Source: Treponema sp. (GTDB lineage: Bacteria > Spirochaetota > Spirochaetia > Treponematales > Breznakiellaceae). Taken from it: DNA of 7,450 bases. Of this stretch, positions 1 through 6,330 are shown one piece after another. Positions within the stretch are counted from its first letter, which is position 1, and the number at the start of each line of letters is the position of its first letter. The position numbers and the translations under genes are program-made. The stretch covers positions 819-8,268 of the forward strand of contig WQRT01000014.1 in NCBI GenBank assembly GCA_009786625.1. Reading direction: 5' to 3'. The notes under the pieces were generated by a model that was not told where the DNA came from, did not search any database, and was given only the letters and a program-made list of their open reading frames with translations.

Positions 1-466
1 CGGTAAAACCAAGCCCGTAAAAAATAATAGGAAAAATAAAAATATTTCTGCCGATTTCCTGCGTAAACCAGAGGATCGTTCCGATTGTATAGATGATAAT
101 CCCGCCGTTAAAAATAAAACCGCCGTTTGAGTTTACGGCGACAGGCGGCCATTTACCCCACGCGATACATCCAGTTGTAAACGCTGTTGCCGCGCCGATA
201 ATAAATGTCGCTAAGCCCATCCACGCTGTATGCGGCGCGATAAGAGATCCGATAAAACCTCCGGCCGCGGAGCATAAAGCCCCTGCCAATGGCCCGAAAA
301 AAATTCCTGAAAGCGGATTAAGCACCGACGCGAATGAAAATGCCCCGCCTGTGCCGAGAATCGGAAATGCCGGAAGCAAATATCCGGCGGCAATAACCGA
401 TGCCCACACGGCAATAACAGCCGGATGCCTTATTGAATGTTTATCAGATTTAAAATATCTATTCAC
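1..466 (-). CDS. ECF transporter S component (substrate-binding membrane protein), 3' end outside window
   Basis: This gene is partial: 155 codons are visible and the frame is still open at the left edge. It starts with GTG (464-466), five bases after the ATPase stop, and an AGGAT ribosome site lies seven bases upstream inside the end of the ATPase gene. The protein is a hydrophobic multi-span membrane protein. Likely helices lie near residues 16-34, 45-76, 82-102, 117-136 and 141-155. The stretch LNPLSGIFFGPLAGAL (49-64), followed by a Gly-rich run and IAPHT (76-80), resembles the S components of ECF vitamin/metal importers, which bind the substrate in the membrane. Its place directly after T and A-A' genes supports that role strongly. 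The substrate is not readable: I see no thiamine, cobalamin or other specificity marker. Confidence is high for an ECF-type S subunit and low for any named substrate. Confidence 0.8.
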   Translation of the reverse strand, partial: MNRYFKSDKHSIRHPAVIAVWASVIAAGYLLPAFPILGTGGAFSFASVLNPLSGIFFGPLAGALCSAAGGFIGSLIAPHTAWMGLATFIIGAATAFTTGCIAWGKWPPVAVNSNGGFIFNGGIIIYTIGTILWFTQEIGRNIFIFPIIFYGLGFT

Positions 467-471
467 TTTTT

Positions 472-2025
472 TTATCCTGTAAAATCGTCCGTTATTCCAT
501 TTAAGTCCATTCGTATAACTCTGCGGGCGTATTTTTTAACAAGAGATATGTTATGCGTAACAAAAACAATTGTAAAGCCCCTTGAGTGAAGCATGGATGC
601 CATATCCATTATATTTATGCAGCCTTTGTAATCATTACCGACATCAACCTCGTCAAAGAGCATAATTTTACACCCCATCGCGATTAAACACGCAATCACA
701 ACTCTTGTACGATCTGATCTGCATAAAGCATGGGGAAACGTGTTTTCTTTACCGGTAAGCCCCGCGGTTTCAAGAGCGTCATTAACGCGTTTTTTAATTT
801 CCTGTTTTGACAGATGCATATTCTTAAGCGCGAATGACACTTCTTTAAAGACAGAATCACAGAAAAGCTGAGTGCCGGGGTTTTGCATAACGAACCCAGC
901 CTCTTTGGATATTTCGCTTACAGATAGTTTTTTAATATTCCGGTTGCGGATAAAAATATCTCCTTTCATGGGGCGCAAAAGCCCCGCTATATTTTTTAAC
1001 AAGGTAGTTTTTCCGCATCCGTTGCATCCTGTAATGGCGGTAAATTCATTGTTCTTTATTACTAAATTAAAATTATTAAAAGAAATGCCGCCTGAATATG
1101 AAAAACAAAAATTTGAAAACCTTACTGCTTCTGCGGCGGGATCATTTTCAACAACGATGGAACACCCGGACTCATCATTTGAAGGCACATATGACAGAGA
1201 TATATTTCCTTCGTGCGCCGTTGACAGCGTCTTAGGCGACGTAATAAGCGGCTTCGCGGTAAAATGTTCCCTGCTTTCAGTATCACAAAGCGGCTGTATA
1301 CCGTTTTCTTCAAGCAAGGCGTTATTTGCAAATATATTTGCCGGAGTATCAAGCGCGGCGACAGCGCCGTTTTTTAACACGCAGATTCTGTCGGCGTACT
1401 CCGCAAAAAAAGCGCTGTTGTGCTCTGCCATGATTATTGTTAATCCATGCCGCAGCTTTAGTTCGTGCAATACGGACATTATCTTTGCCGCTCCCTGCGG
1501 ATCAAGGCGGCTTAACGGCTCGTCAAGTACAAGTATCTTTCCTTTCATCGCTAAAGCCGCCGCTATTGAAAGACGCTGTTTTTCACCGCCTGAAAGTGTG
1601 GAAGGAACCCTACTTTCAAGCCCGGTAAGAGCGGCGCCCGCTAGAGCGAATTCTACTCTTTGTTTGATTTCCTGCGGCGGCAGAAGAATATTCTCAAGGC
1701 CGAACGCCGCTTCATCGTAAACCGTTGATGTAAAAAGCTGCGCGTCCGGGTCATCAAGCACAATTCCGGCTATGGATGCCAGATGCGGAACGGAAGACTC
1801 ATCTGTGCGAATACCGTCCACGAAAATATTTCCCGATAAAATTCCGCCCGACAAATGGGGGATAATTCCGTTTATTAATTTACAGAATGTTGTTTTACCA
1901 GCGCCGTTTTCTCCCATAACAGCAAGAAACTCGCCTTTAACAACCGAAAAATTTATATTACTCAGAGCGTAACCGCCGCTTCGCGGATACTTGAATGAAA
2001 CATTTTCAAAACGAACTATGCCCAT
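472..2025 (-). CDS. Fused double ATPase of an ECF transporter (EcfA-EcfA' in one chain)
   Basis: This 517-residue cytoplasmic protein joins two ABC ATPase domains, the energising subunits of an ECF importer, similar in plan to YkoD-type fusions. Domain 1 has Walker A GENGAGKT (38-45), signature LSGGEKQR (144-151), Walker B ILVLDE (164-169) and the H-loop histidine in MAEH (H202). Domain 2 begins near 300, after a poorly conserved linker (about 240-297). It has Walker A GCNGCGKT (333-340), Q-loop Q381 in VMQNPGTQLF, Walker B IMLFDE (454-459) and H491. Two key motifs are altered. The domain 1 Q-loop reads VLDDPDAQLF, with Asp91 where Gln is usual. The domain 2 signature reads ALCRSDRTR (433-441) instead of LSGGQ. 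By head-to-tail pairing, one ATP site is intact and the other degenerate. The ATG at 2025 follows the T-component stop by 9 bp with no clear Shine-Dalgarno, so translation is probably coupled. Confidence 0.93.
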   Translation of the reverse strand: MGIVRFENVSFKYPRSGGYALSNINFSVVKGEFLAVMGENGAGKTTFCKLINGIIPHLSGGILSGNIFVDGIRTDESSVPHLASIAGIVLDDPDAQLFTSTVYDEAAFGLENILLPPQEIKQRVEFALAGAALTGLESRVPSTLSGGEKQRLSIAAALAMKGKILVLDEPLSRLDPQGAAKIMSVLHELKLRHGLTIIMAEHNSAFFAEYADRICVLKNGAVAALDTPANIFANNALLEENGIQPLCDTESREHFTAKPLITSPKTLSTAHEGNISLSYVPSNDESGCSIVVENDPAAEAVRFSNFCFSYSGGISFNNFNLVIKNNEFTAITGCNGCGKTTLLKNIAGLLRPMKGDIFIRNRNIKKLSVSEISKEAGFVMQNPGTQLFCDSVFKEVSFALKNMHLSKQEIKKRVNDALETAGLTGKENTFPHALCRSDRTRVVIACLIAMGCKIMLFDEVDVGNDYKGCINIMDMASMLHSRGFTIVFVTHNISLVKKYARRVIRMDLNGITDDFTG

Positions 2026-2034
2026 AACGCGTGT

Positions 2035-2781
2035 CTACCGGTAATTAAAATACAGAAAAAAAGCAGAAAACGCCATACAGGCGGCTAGAAATAAAAAATC
2101 AGCCTTTTTAAACCGGGGTTTATCGATCCATGTTCTTGTTTTGTAAATGCCGAACGCGCGGCTGTCCATCGCGGCGGAAGCAATATGCGCTTTTCTCATT
2201 GCGTCTAACATCAGCGCAGGAAGAAGGCTGATGTATGTTCTGATGCCGGCTTTACGCATACCCCTGAGTCTCTGAGCGTCAATTATTGACAGCGCTTCCT
2301 GCCTGAAAAAAGGCATTAAATTAAAGGCTGTCGTTATTATAAACGATGTCCTGTAATTAATTCCGAGAGAACACAGGCCAGCGGCGATCCTGCCCGGAGG
2401 AGTTGTTTCCGTGAAAACCGGCAAAATAACGACAAGACAGGCAAGCCGGCAGGCAATAACAATTCCAAGGAGGAAACCTTCGTGTTTAAATGAAATCATG
2501 TCACCAAACAAAGGAAGATGCCTGAAAAATGAAGGTTTGGCGAAGAAGGTTTCGCCCGGACCAAAGACAGTCTGCACCGCAATAATAAATGCCGCTAACA
2601 ATGTAAGATTCCTGAATGTTCGAAACCTCTCTTTTAACCTGAAAGGAACAGCGCATGCAAAACGAAAAAATATGAAACATGACAGAAGACAAACTGCAGC
2701 CGCGAGTTTACTAATCAAAAAAACCAAAAGTGTCATCATCAAAATAAAAAATAATTTCGTTCTTGCATCCAGAGCGGACAT
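2035..2781 (-). CDS. ECF transporter transmembrane T component (EcfT/CbiQ family)
   Basis: This 248-residue integral membrane protein couples the ATPases to the S component. N-terminal hydrophobic segments (about 9-36 and 58-74) are followed by a further membrane stretch (about 103-123). The long cytoplasmic helical region then carries the two coupling motifs of the family. The first is QRLRG (170-174), matching the usual xRG motif. The second is AMDSRAFG (204-211), matching the ExRG/SRAFG form. A last hydrophobic segment (229-246) ends the protein. I chose ATG 2779-2781 because AAGG lies six bases upstream. A TTG two codons earlier (2785-2787) is in frame but sits inside that spacing. The gene is first in the operon, with the fused ATPase starting 9 bp after its stop. 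Overall length and motif order match EcfT proteins. The family is clear, the substrate is not. Confidence 0.9.
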   Translation of the reverse strand: MSALDARTKLFFILMMTLLVFLISKLAAAVCLLSCFIFFRFACAVPFRLKERFRTFRNLTLLAAFIIAVQTVFGPGETFFAKPSFFRHLPLFGDMISFKHEGFLLGIVIACRLACLVVILPVFTETTPPGRIAAGLCSLGINYRTSFIITTAFNLMPFFRQEALSIIDAQRLRGMRKAGIRTYISLLPALMLDAMRKAHIASAAMDSRAFGIYKTRTWIDKPRFKKADFLFLAACMAFSAFFLYFNYR

Positions 2782-2881
2782 AATCAACCTTAAAAAAAAT
2801 ATTTATTGCTAACTATATACAAAAAAATGATAATATGCTATATTAATCGATATATCATCAAACGTAAAAAGGAGAGATGCA
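2782..2881. promoter_or_regulatory. AT-rich divergent intergenic region with promoter for the zinc-ribbon gene
   Basis: For the plus-strand gene there is a good sigma-70-like pair: TTGCTA (2806-2811), a 17-bp spacer and GATAAT (2829-2834). This predicts a start near 2841 and a leader of about 40 bases. The ribosome site AAGGAG (2869-2874) is seven bases before the ATG at 2882. For the minus-strand transporter operon, TATAGT (complement of 2812-2817) is a possible -10, but no convincing -35 goes with it. TGATAATAT (2828-2836) and ATATATCA (2851-2858) form an imperfect inverted repeat just downstream of the plus-strand -10. This could be an operator or just AT-rich chance. The space is too short for a typical large vitamin riboswitch ahead of the transporter. 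Confidence 0.5.
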
Positions 2882-3244
2882 ATGACTGATGAGAAAACCC
2901 TCCTGGCTAACAGGGAAAGGCAAAGGAAGTTTCGCGAAGCTCACAGGGCCGAAATTAATGAACAGCGGAGAGACAAGTACAACACCCGTATTGCAAAAGG
3001 CAAGTGTCCCCGGTGCGGAGGCAAAGTAAAGAAGGGTTACACCTTATGTGAAGAATGCTGCGAATATCAGGCAAATTTAAACAGAAAATACGCAAAGCAG
3101 AAGAAAAAACCTGCCGGAAAAACAGCAGTGAAAAAAGCGGCTCCCAAAAAAGCCGCGGCAAAGAAAGCAACTCCCAAAAAAACCGACGCGAAAGCGGCTC
3201 CTAAAGCAAAAAAAACAATTAAAAAAACAAAAGTTAAAAAATAG
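2882..3244 (+). CDS. Small zinc-ribbon protein with Lys/Ala/Pro-rich histone H1-like tail
   Basis: I do not recognise a named gene. The 120-residue protein has three parts. Residues 10-38 are highly charged and helical-looking, with the pattern RERQRKFREAHRAEINEQRR followed by an Arg/Lys/Tyr run. Residues 42-59 form a four-cysteine zinc ribbon, CPRC then ten residues then CEEC (C42, C45, C56, C59; C60 is an extra cysteine). Residues 75-120 are almost entirely Lys, Ala, Pro and Thr, with repeated units such as KKAAPKKAAAKKATPKK. Such tails occur in bacterial H1-like proteins and in some extended HU proteins, where they bind nucleic acid nonspecifically. A nucleic-acid-binding role is therefore likely but inferred. 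It has its own promoter, a strong ribosome site and a terminator directly after it, so it is probably a well-expressed single-gene unit. Coding is supported by the ribosome site and composition. The TAG stop is at 3242-3244. Confidence 0.85.
   Translation: MTDEKTLLANRERQRKFREAHRAEINEQRRDKYNTRIAKGKCPRCGGKVKKGYTLCEECCEYQANLNRKYAKQKKKPAGKTAVKKAAPKKAAAKKATPKKTDAKAAPKAKKTIKKTKVKK
3127..3210 (+). repeat. Degenerate tandem repeats encoding the Lys/Ala/Pro tail
   Basis: Within the zinc-ribbon gene, short units of the form GC(G/A)(G/A)CTCC(C/T)AAA recur, for example GCGGCTCCCAAAAAAG, GCAACTCCCAAAAAAA and GCGGCTCCTAAAGC. They encode A-A/T-P-K-K/A steps. The units have diverged at silent and coding positions, so this is an old or relaxed repeat rather than a recent expansion. 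Such tracts can change length by slippage. Confidence 0.6.
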
Positions 3245-3270
3245 TCATAATTAAAACAAGGAAAATTCAT

Positions 3271-3299
3271 AAACCGTGTGTCCGCGCACGGTTTTTTTT
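3271..3299 (+). terminator. Rho-independent terminator after the zinc-ribbon gene
   Basis: AAACCGTGTG (3271-3280) pairs with CGCACGGTTT (3285-3294) around a TCCG loop, giving a ten-pair stem with one G-T pair. The T run spans 3292-3299. The loop is of the stable UNCG type. It lies 27 bases after the zinc-ribbon stop. On the other strand the same hairpin is followed only by a broken T run, so it could be a weak terminator for the PRPP synthase gene, which ends at 3329. Confidence 0.9.
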
Positions 3300-3328
3300 C
3301 GCATAACAGAGTAATATTTTATAAAAGG

Positions 3329-4600
3329 TTATCCATTTTCGGTAAACGGCAGTTCATTTTGCGGCTCTACAGGCATTGTCTGGGAAAGAAGGCGGTTAAT
3401 AATACTGGCATTGTCCAGCAAACTCGATACAGATTGATTTTGATGAAGGCGCGAAATAACATGGGCGAAAAGACGGGAAATATTAACGTTCACATACCAC
3501 TCGCGCTTCATTACCTCTTCCTGATAAACGGCGTTTGTGCCTATTAAACGGTAAAAAAGCCCTTCTTTATACGCTTCGTCAAAATGAGAAATAGCGTTAC
3601 CGGAAAAAAGCGGAAGGCTTATCGCACAGATGATTCTGCGCGCGCCGTTTTCCTTAAGATGCCTCATGCCCTTAATAAGAGTGCCGCCGGTTCCGAGAAG
3701 GTCGTCCGCCATAAAAACCGTTTTATCCTGTACATTGCCAAGAAGGCGGATCTGGGAAATATTAGACTGAGACGCGTCCTTGCTGAATCTGGAATAATCC
3801 CTTTCCTTGTACAAAAGCGCAAGAGGCCGTTTCAACGCGGAAGCGTAAAATTTATTTCTGTCAACAGCGCCTGTATCGGGAGATACAACGACAAAATCAT
3901 CGCTTAATATTCCTTCCATCTTAGTCAAAGTATGTATAATTTGATAACTGGCGTGAAGGTTTTCAAGACGCAGCTTGTCAAATGCGTTCATTATGTCCCT
4001 TGAGTGAATATCAAGGGTGATTATGTGGTCAACGCCGAGGCTTTCAAAAATTTTCCCTATACGGCTTGCGGTCAACCCTTCCCTTCCTTTTGCCTTATGC
4101 TGGCGTGAATACGGGTAATTGGGTATAACGAGTGTAATCCTGCCCGCGCCTGCCTGCCTTGCGGCATCGACAGTAACGTAAATTGTCATGAGATGATCGT
4201 TTGTGGAAAGATTATTTACAGCGGCGCCGTTAAATTTAACAGGGTAACGGTTCTCCACATCCTGAAAAATAAAAACATCCTTGCCGCGAATGGACTCCTC
4301 TATTTCGGCTTTTATTTCACCGTTTGGAAATAAAGTAAATTTAGCAGGGATTTTAAATCCGCGGTTTCTTTTATCAGTGCCGCTCTGTGATTCGGTTCCG
4401 CGGACGGCGATTCTGTTCATCAGATCGATATGAAGAGCCGCCTGTTCAATGCTGATATTATGACGCTTGGCGAGATCTTCCTCCGTCTGCTTGCGGCTGT
4501 GACGGTATTTATTATGAAGATGTTCGATTACCTCATCTGCGAATATTTCACCGCCAGGACACGCAATTATAGCCAAATTCGCCGGGTTGAAGTACTTCAT
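3329..4600 (-). CDS. prs: Ribose-phosphate pyrophosphokinase (PRPP synthase), long divergent form
   Basis: The enzyme makes phosphoribosyl pyrophosphate from ribose-5-phosphate and ATP in the cytoplasm, for purine, pyrimidine, NAD, His and Trp synthesis. Family landmarks appear in order: FPNGEI (91-96), RGKDVFIFQD (105-114), VIPNYPYSRQ (158-167), LDIHS (196-200, the metal-site histidine being H199), VVVSPDTGAVDR (237-248), K265 in KERDYSR (the catalytic-loop lysine position) and the ribose-phosphate loop ADDLLGTGGT (298-307). At 423 residues it is about 100 longer than the usual 310-320. About 40-45 extra residues precede FPNGEI, about a dozen sit at 115-131, and about 27 follow the usual SVSSL end (390-394). 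In the ribose-phosphate loop, Gly303 replaces the usual second Asp of DDxxDTxGT. The ATG at 4600 is preceded two codons earlier by an in-frame TAA, so no earlier start is possible. No clear Shine-Dalgarno is visible. PRPP synthase function is likely, but an altered enzyme is possible. Confidence 0.92.
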   Translation of the reverse strand: MKYFNPANLAIIACPGGEIFADEVIEHLHNKYRHSRKQTEEDLAKRHNISIEQAALHIDLMNRIAVRGTESQSGTDKRNRGFKIPAKFTLFPNGEIKAEIEESIRGKDVFIFQDVENRYPVKFNGAAVNNLSTNDHLMTIYVTVDAARQAGAGRITLVIPNYPYSRQHKAKGREGLTASRIGKIFESLGVDHIITLDIHSRDIMNAFDKLRLENLHASYQIIHTLTKMEGILSDDFVVVSPDTGAVDRNKFYASALKRPLALLYKERDYSRFSKDASQSNISQIRLLGNVQDKTVFMADDLLGTGGTLIKGMRHLKENGARRIICAISLPLFSGNAISHFDEAYKEGLFYRLIGTNAVYQEEVMKREWYVNVNISRLFAHVISRLHQNQSVSSLLDNASIINRLLSQTMPVEPQNELPFTENG

Positions 4601-4733
4601 GGTTTAAATTACTTTTTACACGAATATTTATCGATGATCAAGAGGGTATAAAATGACCTGCCGCGGATGACTAATTACAAATAACGAGCAGCCGGCTGCT
4701 ATTTACAGCGCACTTGCCGCTTCACACCTGCGG
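4601..4733. other. Intergenic region between glycerol kinase and PRPP synthase genes, with a 14-bp perfect palindrome
   Basis: AGCAGCCGGCTGCT (4687-4700) is a perfect palindrome. Short AAATA/TATTT flanks could extend it with a bulge. A second small hairpin, GCCGC-9-GCGGC on the minus strand, overlaps the end of the glycerol kinase gene. Neither is followed by a proper T run in the minus direction, so I cannot call a standard terminator. The promoter of the PRPP synthase gene should also be here. TTGATC, 17 bases, TAAAAA is a weak candidate only. Confidence 0.35.
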
Positions 4734-6224
4734 CTATACGCTCCAGTTCCGGCTTCTTTCTACCGCTCTGTGCCAGTCATTGATCAGCTTTTCGCATTTA
4801 GCGAAGTTATCGCACGGAGTAAAAATTCTGTCGCATGCCTGTCTGCTTTTTACTTCATCTTTATCTTTCCAGAAACCTGTTGTTATCCCGGCAAGGAAAG
4901 CGGCTCCGAGCGCGGTAGTTTCGCGGATGACAGGACGCGCAATCGAAGCACGGCAAATATCAGACTGAAACTGCATTAGGAATTTATCCCTGCTTGCGCC
5001 TCCGTCAACTTTTAACTCTTTCATCGAAATACCAAGCCCGTTTTCCATTGCGCGCAGAAGATCCATCACCTGGTACGCGATAGACTCTTCCGCCGCTCTT
5101 ATAATGTGCGCGCGTTTTGTTCCGCGTGTGATCCCGATAATGCAGCCGCGGGCATACATATCCCAATACGGCGCACCAAGACCGGTGAATGCCGGTACCA
5201 GATACACGCCGCCAGTATTTTCTACTTTGCCCGCGTAATATTCGCTGTCCGCACTGTCCGTAATAATACGCAATTCATCGCGCAGCCATTGAATCACAGC
5301 GCCGCCTGTAAACACGGAACCTTCAAGCGCATATTGAACATTGTTATCAAAACCGGCGGCGATTGTCGTTAATAACCCGTTACCGCTTTCGACCGCCTGC
5401 GAACCTGTGTTCATCAAAAGGAAGCAGCCTGTACCGTATGTGCATTTCGCCTCTCCCTTGTCAAAACAACACTGCCCGAACAGCGCCGCTTGCTGGTCGC
5501 CCGCGTTACCTGCAATCGGTATTTCAATGCCGCCGATGCCAGCCGCGGCGAAAACCGATCCCGAAGGTTTTACCTCGGGCAGCATGGCGCGAGGGATGTC
5601 AAGCGCGTCAAGAAGTTTATCATCCCAGTCAAGTTTGTGAATATCGAAGATCATCGTGCGGCTTGCGTTGGTATAATCTGTGACATGAGCCTTCCCGCCG
5701 GAAAGTTTCCAGATAAGCCATGAATCGACAGTACCGAACAGTATCTCGCCGTTCTTCGCTCTTTCCCTCGCGCCTTTAACATTATCAAGAATCCATTTTA
5801 TTTTAGTGCCGGAAAAATAAGCATCGGGGATCAACCCTGTTGTTTTTTTTATATATCCGCCAAGCCCGCTGTTTTTCAGAGTATCAACTATTGATGATGT
5901 TCTTCTGCATTGCCAGACAATCGCGTTGTAAACAGGCTGCCCGGTTTTTTTATCCCAGAGTATGGTAGTCTCGCGCTGGTTTGTAATGCCTATGGCGGCA
6001 ATATCCCTCACGTCAATTTTCGCTTTAGCGATAACATCCATCATTACGGAGTATTGGGAAGTGTATAAATCAATCGGATCATGCTCCACCCACGCTTCAT
6101 GGGGGTAGATCTGTCTAAACTCTTTTTGCTCCGCTTCTCCGGCGCATATTTTCTGTTCATGATCAAAAAGAATAGCCCGCGAACTTGTAGTCCCTTGATC
6201 CAGCGATAAAATATACTTACCCAT
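4734..6224 (-). CDS. glpK: Glycerol kinase
   Basis: This cytoplasmic FGGY-family kinase phosphorylates glycerol to glycerol-3-phosphate with ATP. At 496 residues it has the normal length. Landmarks run in order: [14 protein letters not shown] (8-21), NQRET (82-86, with R84 and E85 of the glycerol site), WQCRRTS (104-110), Y136 in [20 protein letters not shown] (239-250, catalytic base D243), YGTGCF (263-268, ATP site), [11 protein letters not shown] (344-354) and [11 protein letters not shown] (405-415). The allosteric loop that reads GGTR in the E. coli enzyme is GGIE here (231-234), so the fructose-bisphosphate-binding arginine is absent. The E. coli type of feedback by that sugar is therefore unlikely. 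The ATG at 6224 has a strong GGAGG five bases upstream. No glycerol facilitator or glycerol-3-phosphate dehydrogenase gene is adjacent, so it appears to be a single-gene unit. Identification is secure. Confidence 0.97.
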   Translation of the reverse strand: MGKYILSLDQGTTSSRAILFDHEQKICAGEAEQKEFRQIYPHEAWVEHDPIDLYTSQYSVMMDVIAKAKIDVRDIAAIGITNQRETTILWDKKTGQPVYNAIVWQCRRTSSIVDTLKNSGLGGYIKKTTGLIPDAYFSGTKIKWILDNVKGARERAKNGEILFGTVDSWLIWKLSGGKAHVTDYTNASRTMIFDIHKLDWDDKLLDALDIPRAMLPEVKPSGSVFAAAGIGGIEIPIAGNAGDQQAALFGQCCFDKGEAKCTYGTGCFLLMNTGSQAVESGNGLLTTIAAGFDNNVQYALEGSVFTGGAVIQWLRDELRIITDSADSEYYAGKVENTGGVYLVPAFTGLGAPYWDMYARGCIIGITRGTKRAHIIRAAEESIAYQVMDLLRAMENGLGISMKELKVDGGASRDKFLMQFQSDICRASIARPVIRETTALGAAFLAGITTGFWKDKDEVKSRQACDRIFTPCDNFAKCEKLINDWHRAVERSRNWSV

Positions 6225-6229
6225 GATGT

Positions 6230-6250
6230 CCTCCGAATAATATTATATCA
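6230..6250 (-). promoter_or_regulatory. Extended -10 promoter and ribosome site of glpK
   Basis: On the minus strand, TGATATAAT (6250-6242) is a perfect extended -10 (TGn plus TATAAT). The predicted start is near 6235, directly ahead of the ribosome site GGAGG (6234-6230), giving a leader of only about 11 bases. At 17-bp spacing the -35 position reads GGTTCG (6270-6265), a poor match. This is typical of extended -10 promoters, or of one needing an activator. Confidence 0.7.
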
Positions 6251-6254
6251 CATC

Positions 6255-6272
6255 TTGAATCGCGCGAACCAA
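6255..6272. promoter_or_regulatory. Interrupted palindrome over the glpK -35 position, candidate operator
   Basis: TTGAATCGCGCGAACCAA is symmetric at 14 of 18 positions (TTGnnTCGCGCGAnnCAA). It covers the -35 position of the glpK promoter, where a repressor or activator would act. The TTCG/CGAA elements recall sites of DeoR-family GlpR repressors, but the match is partial and the regulator is not in this window. The role is inferred from position and symmetry. Confidence 0.45.
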
Positions 6273-6330
6273 TACTAATTGAAACATTATTAATAACAGA
6301 TTCGTGAAGTTAGTGCGGTTTTTTATTTTT

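Noticed and set aside
93..482. 129-codon plus-strand frame at the left end
   Set aside because: It is antisense to the S component, whose minus-strand frame gives a coherent membrane protein in operon context. The plus-strand product is Pro/Ala-rich with no motif.
872..1720. 282-codon open frame on the plus strand opposite the fused ATPase gene
   Set aside because: It lies entirely antisense to a protein with clear ABC motifs, shows no domain of its own and has no ribosome site. It is a shadow of the ATPase codon pattern.
2411..2812. 133-codon plus-strand frame opposite the T component
   Set aside because: It is antisense to EcfT and Lys/Asn-rich from AT-rich sequence, with no ribosome site or motif. 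Its end runs into the divergent promoter.
2782..2881. Possible thiamine or cobalamin riboswitch ahead of the ECF operon
   Set aside because: The space is under 100 bp, very AT-rich and shared with a divergent promoter. I see none of the conserved riboswitch core sequences.
5341..5723. Overlapping plus-strand frames inside glpK
   Set aside because: Three overlapping frames lie antisense to an unmistakable glycerol kinase. Their products are Ser/Arg/Pro-rich and have no recognisable domain.
6301..6330. T-rich run on the plus strand next to the methyltransferase stop, as a terminator
   Set aside because: No good stem precedes the T run on the plus strand and no plus-strand gene ends here. In the minus direction it is an A run, so it cannot end the methyltransferase transcript in the standard way.
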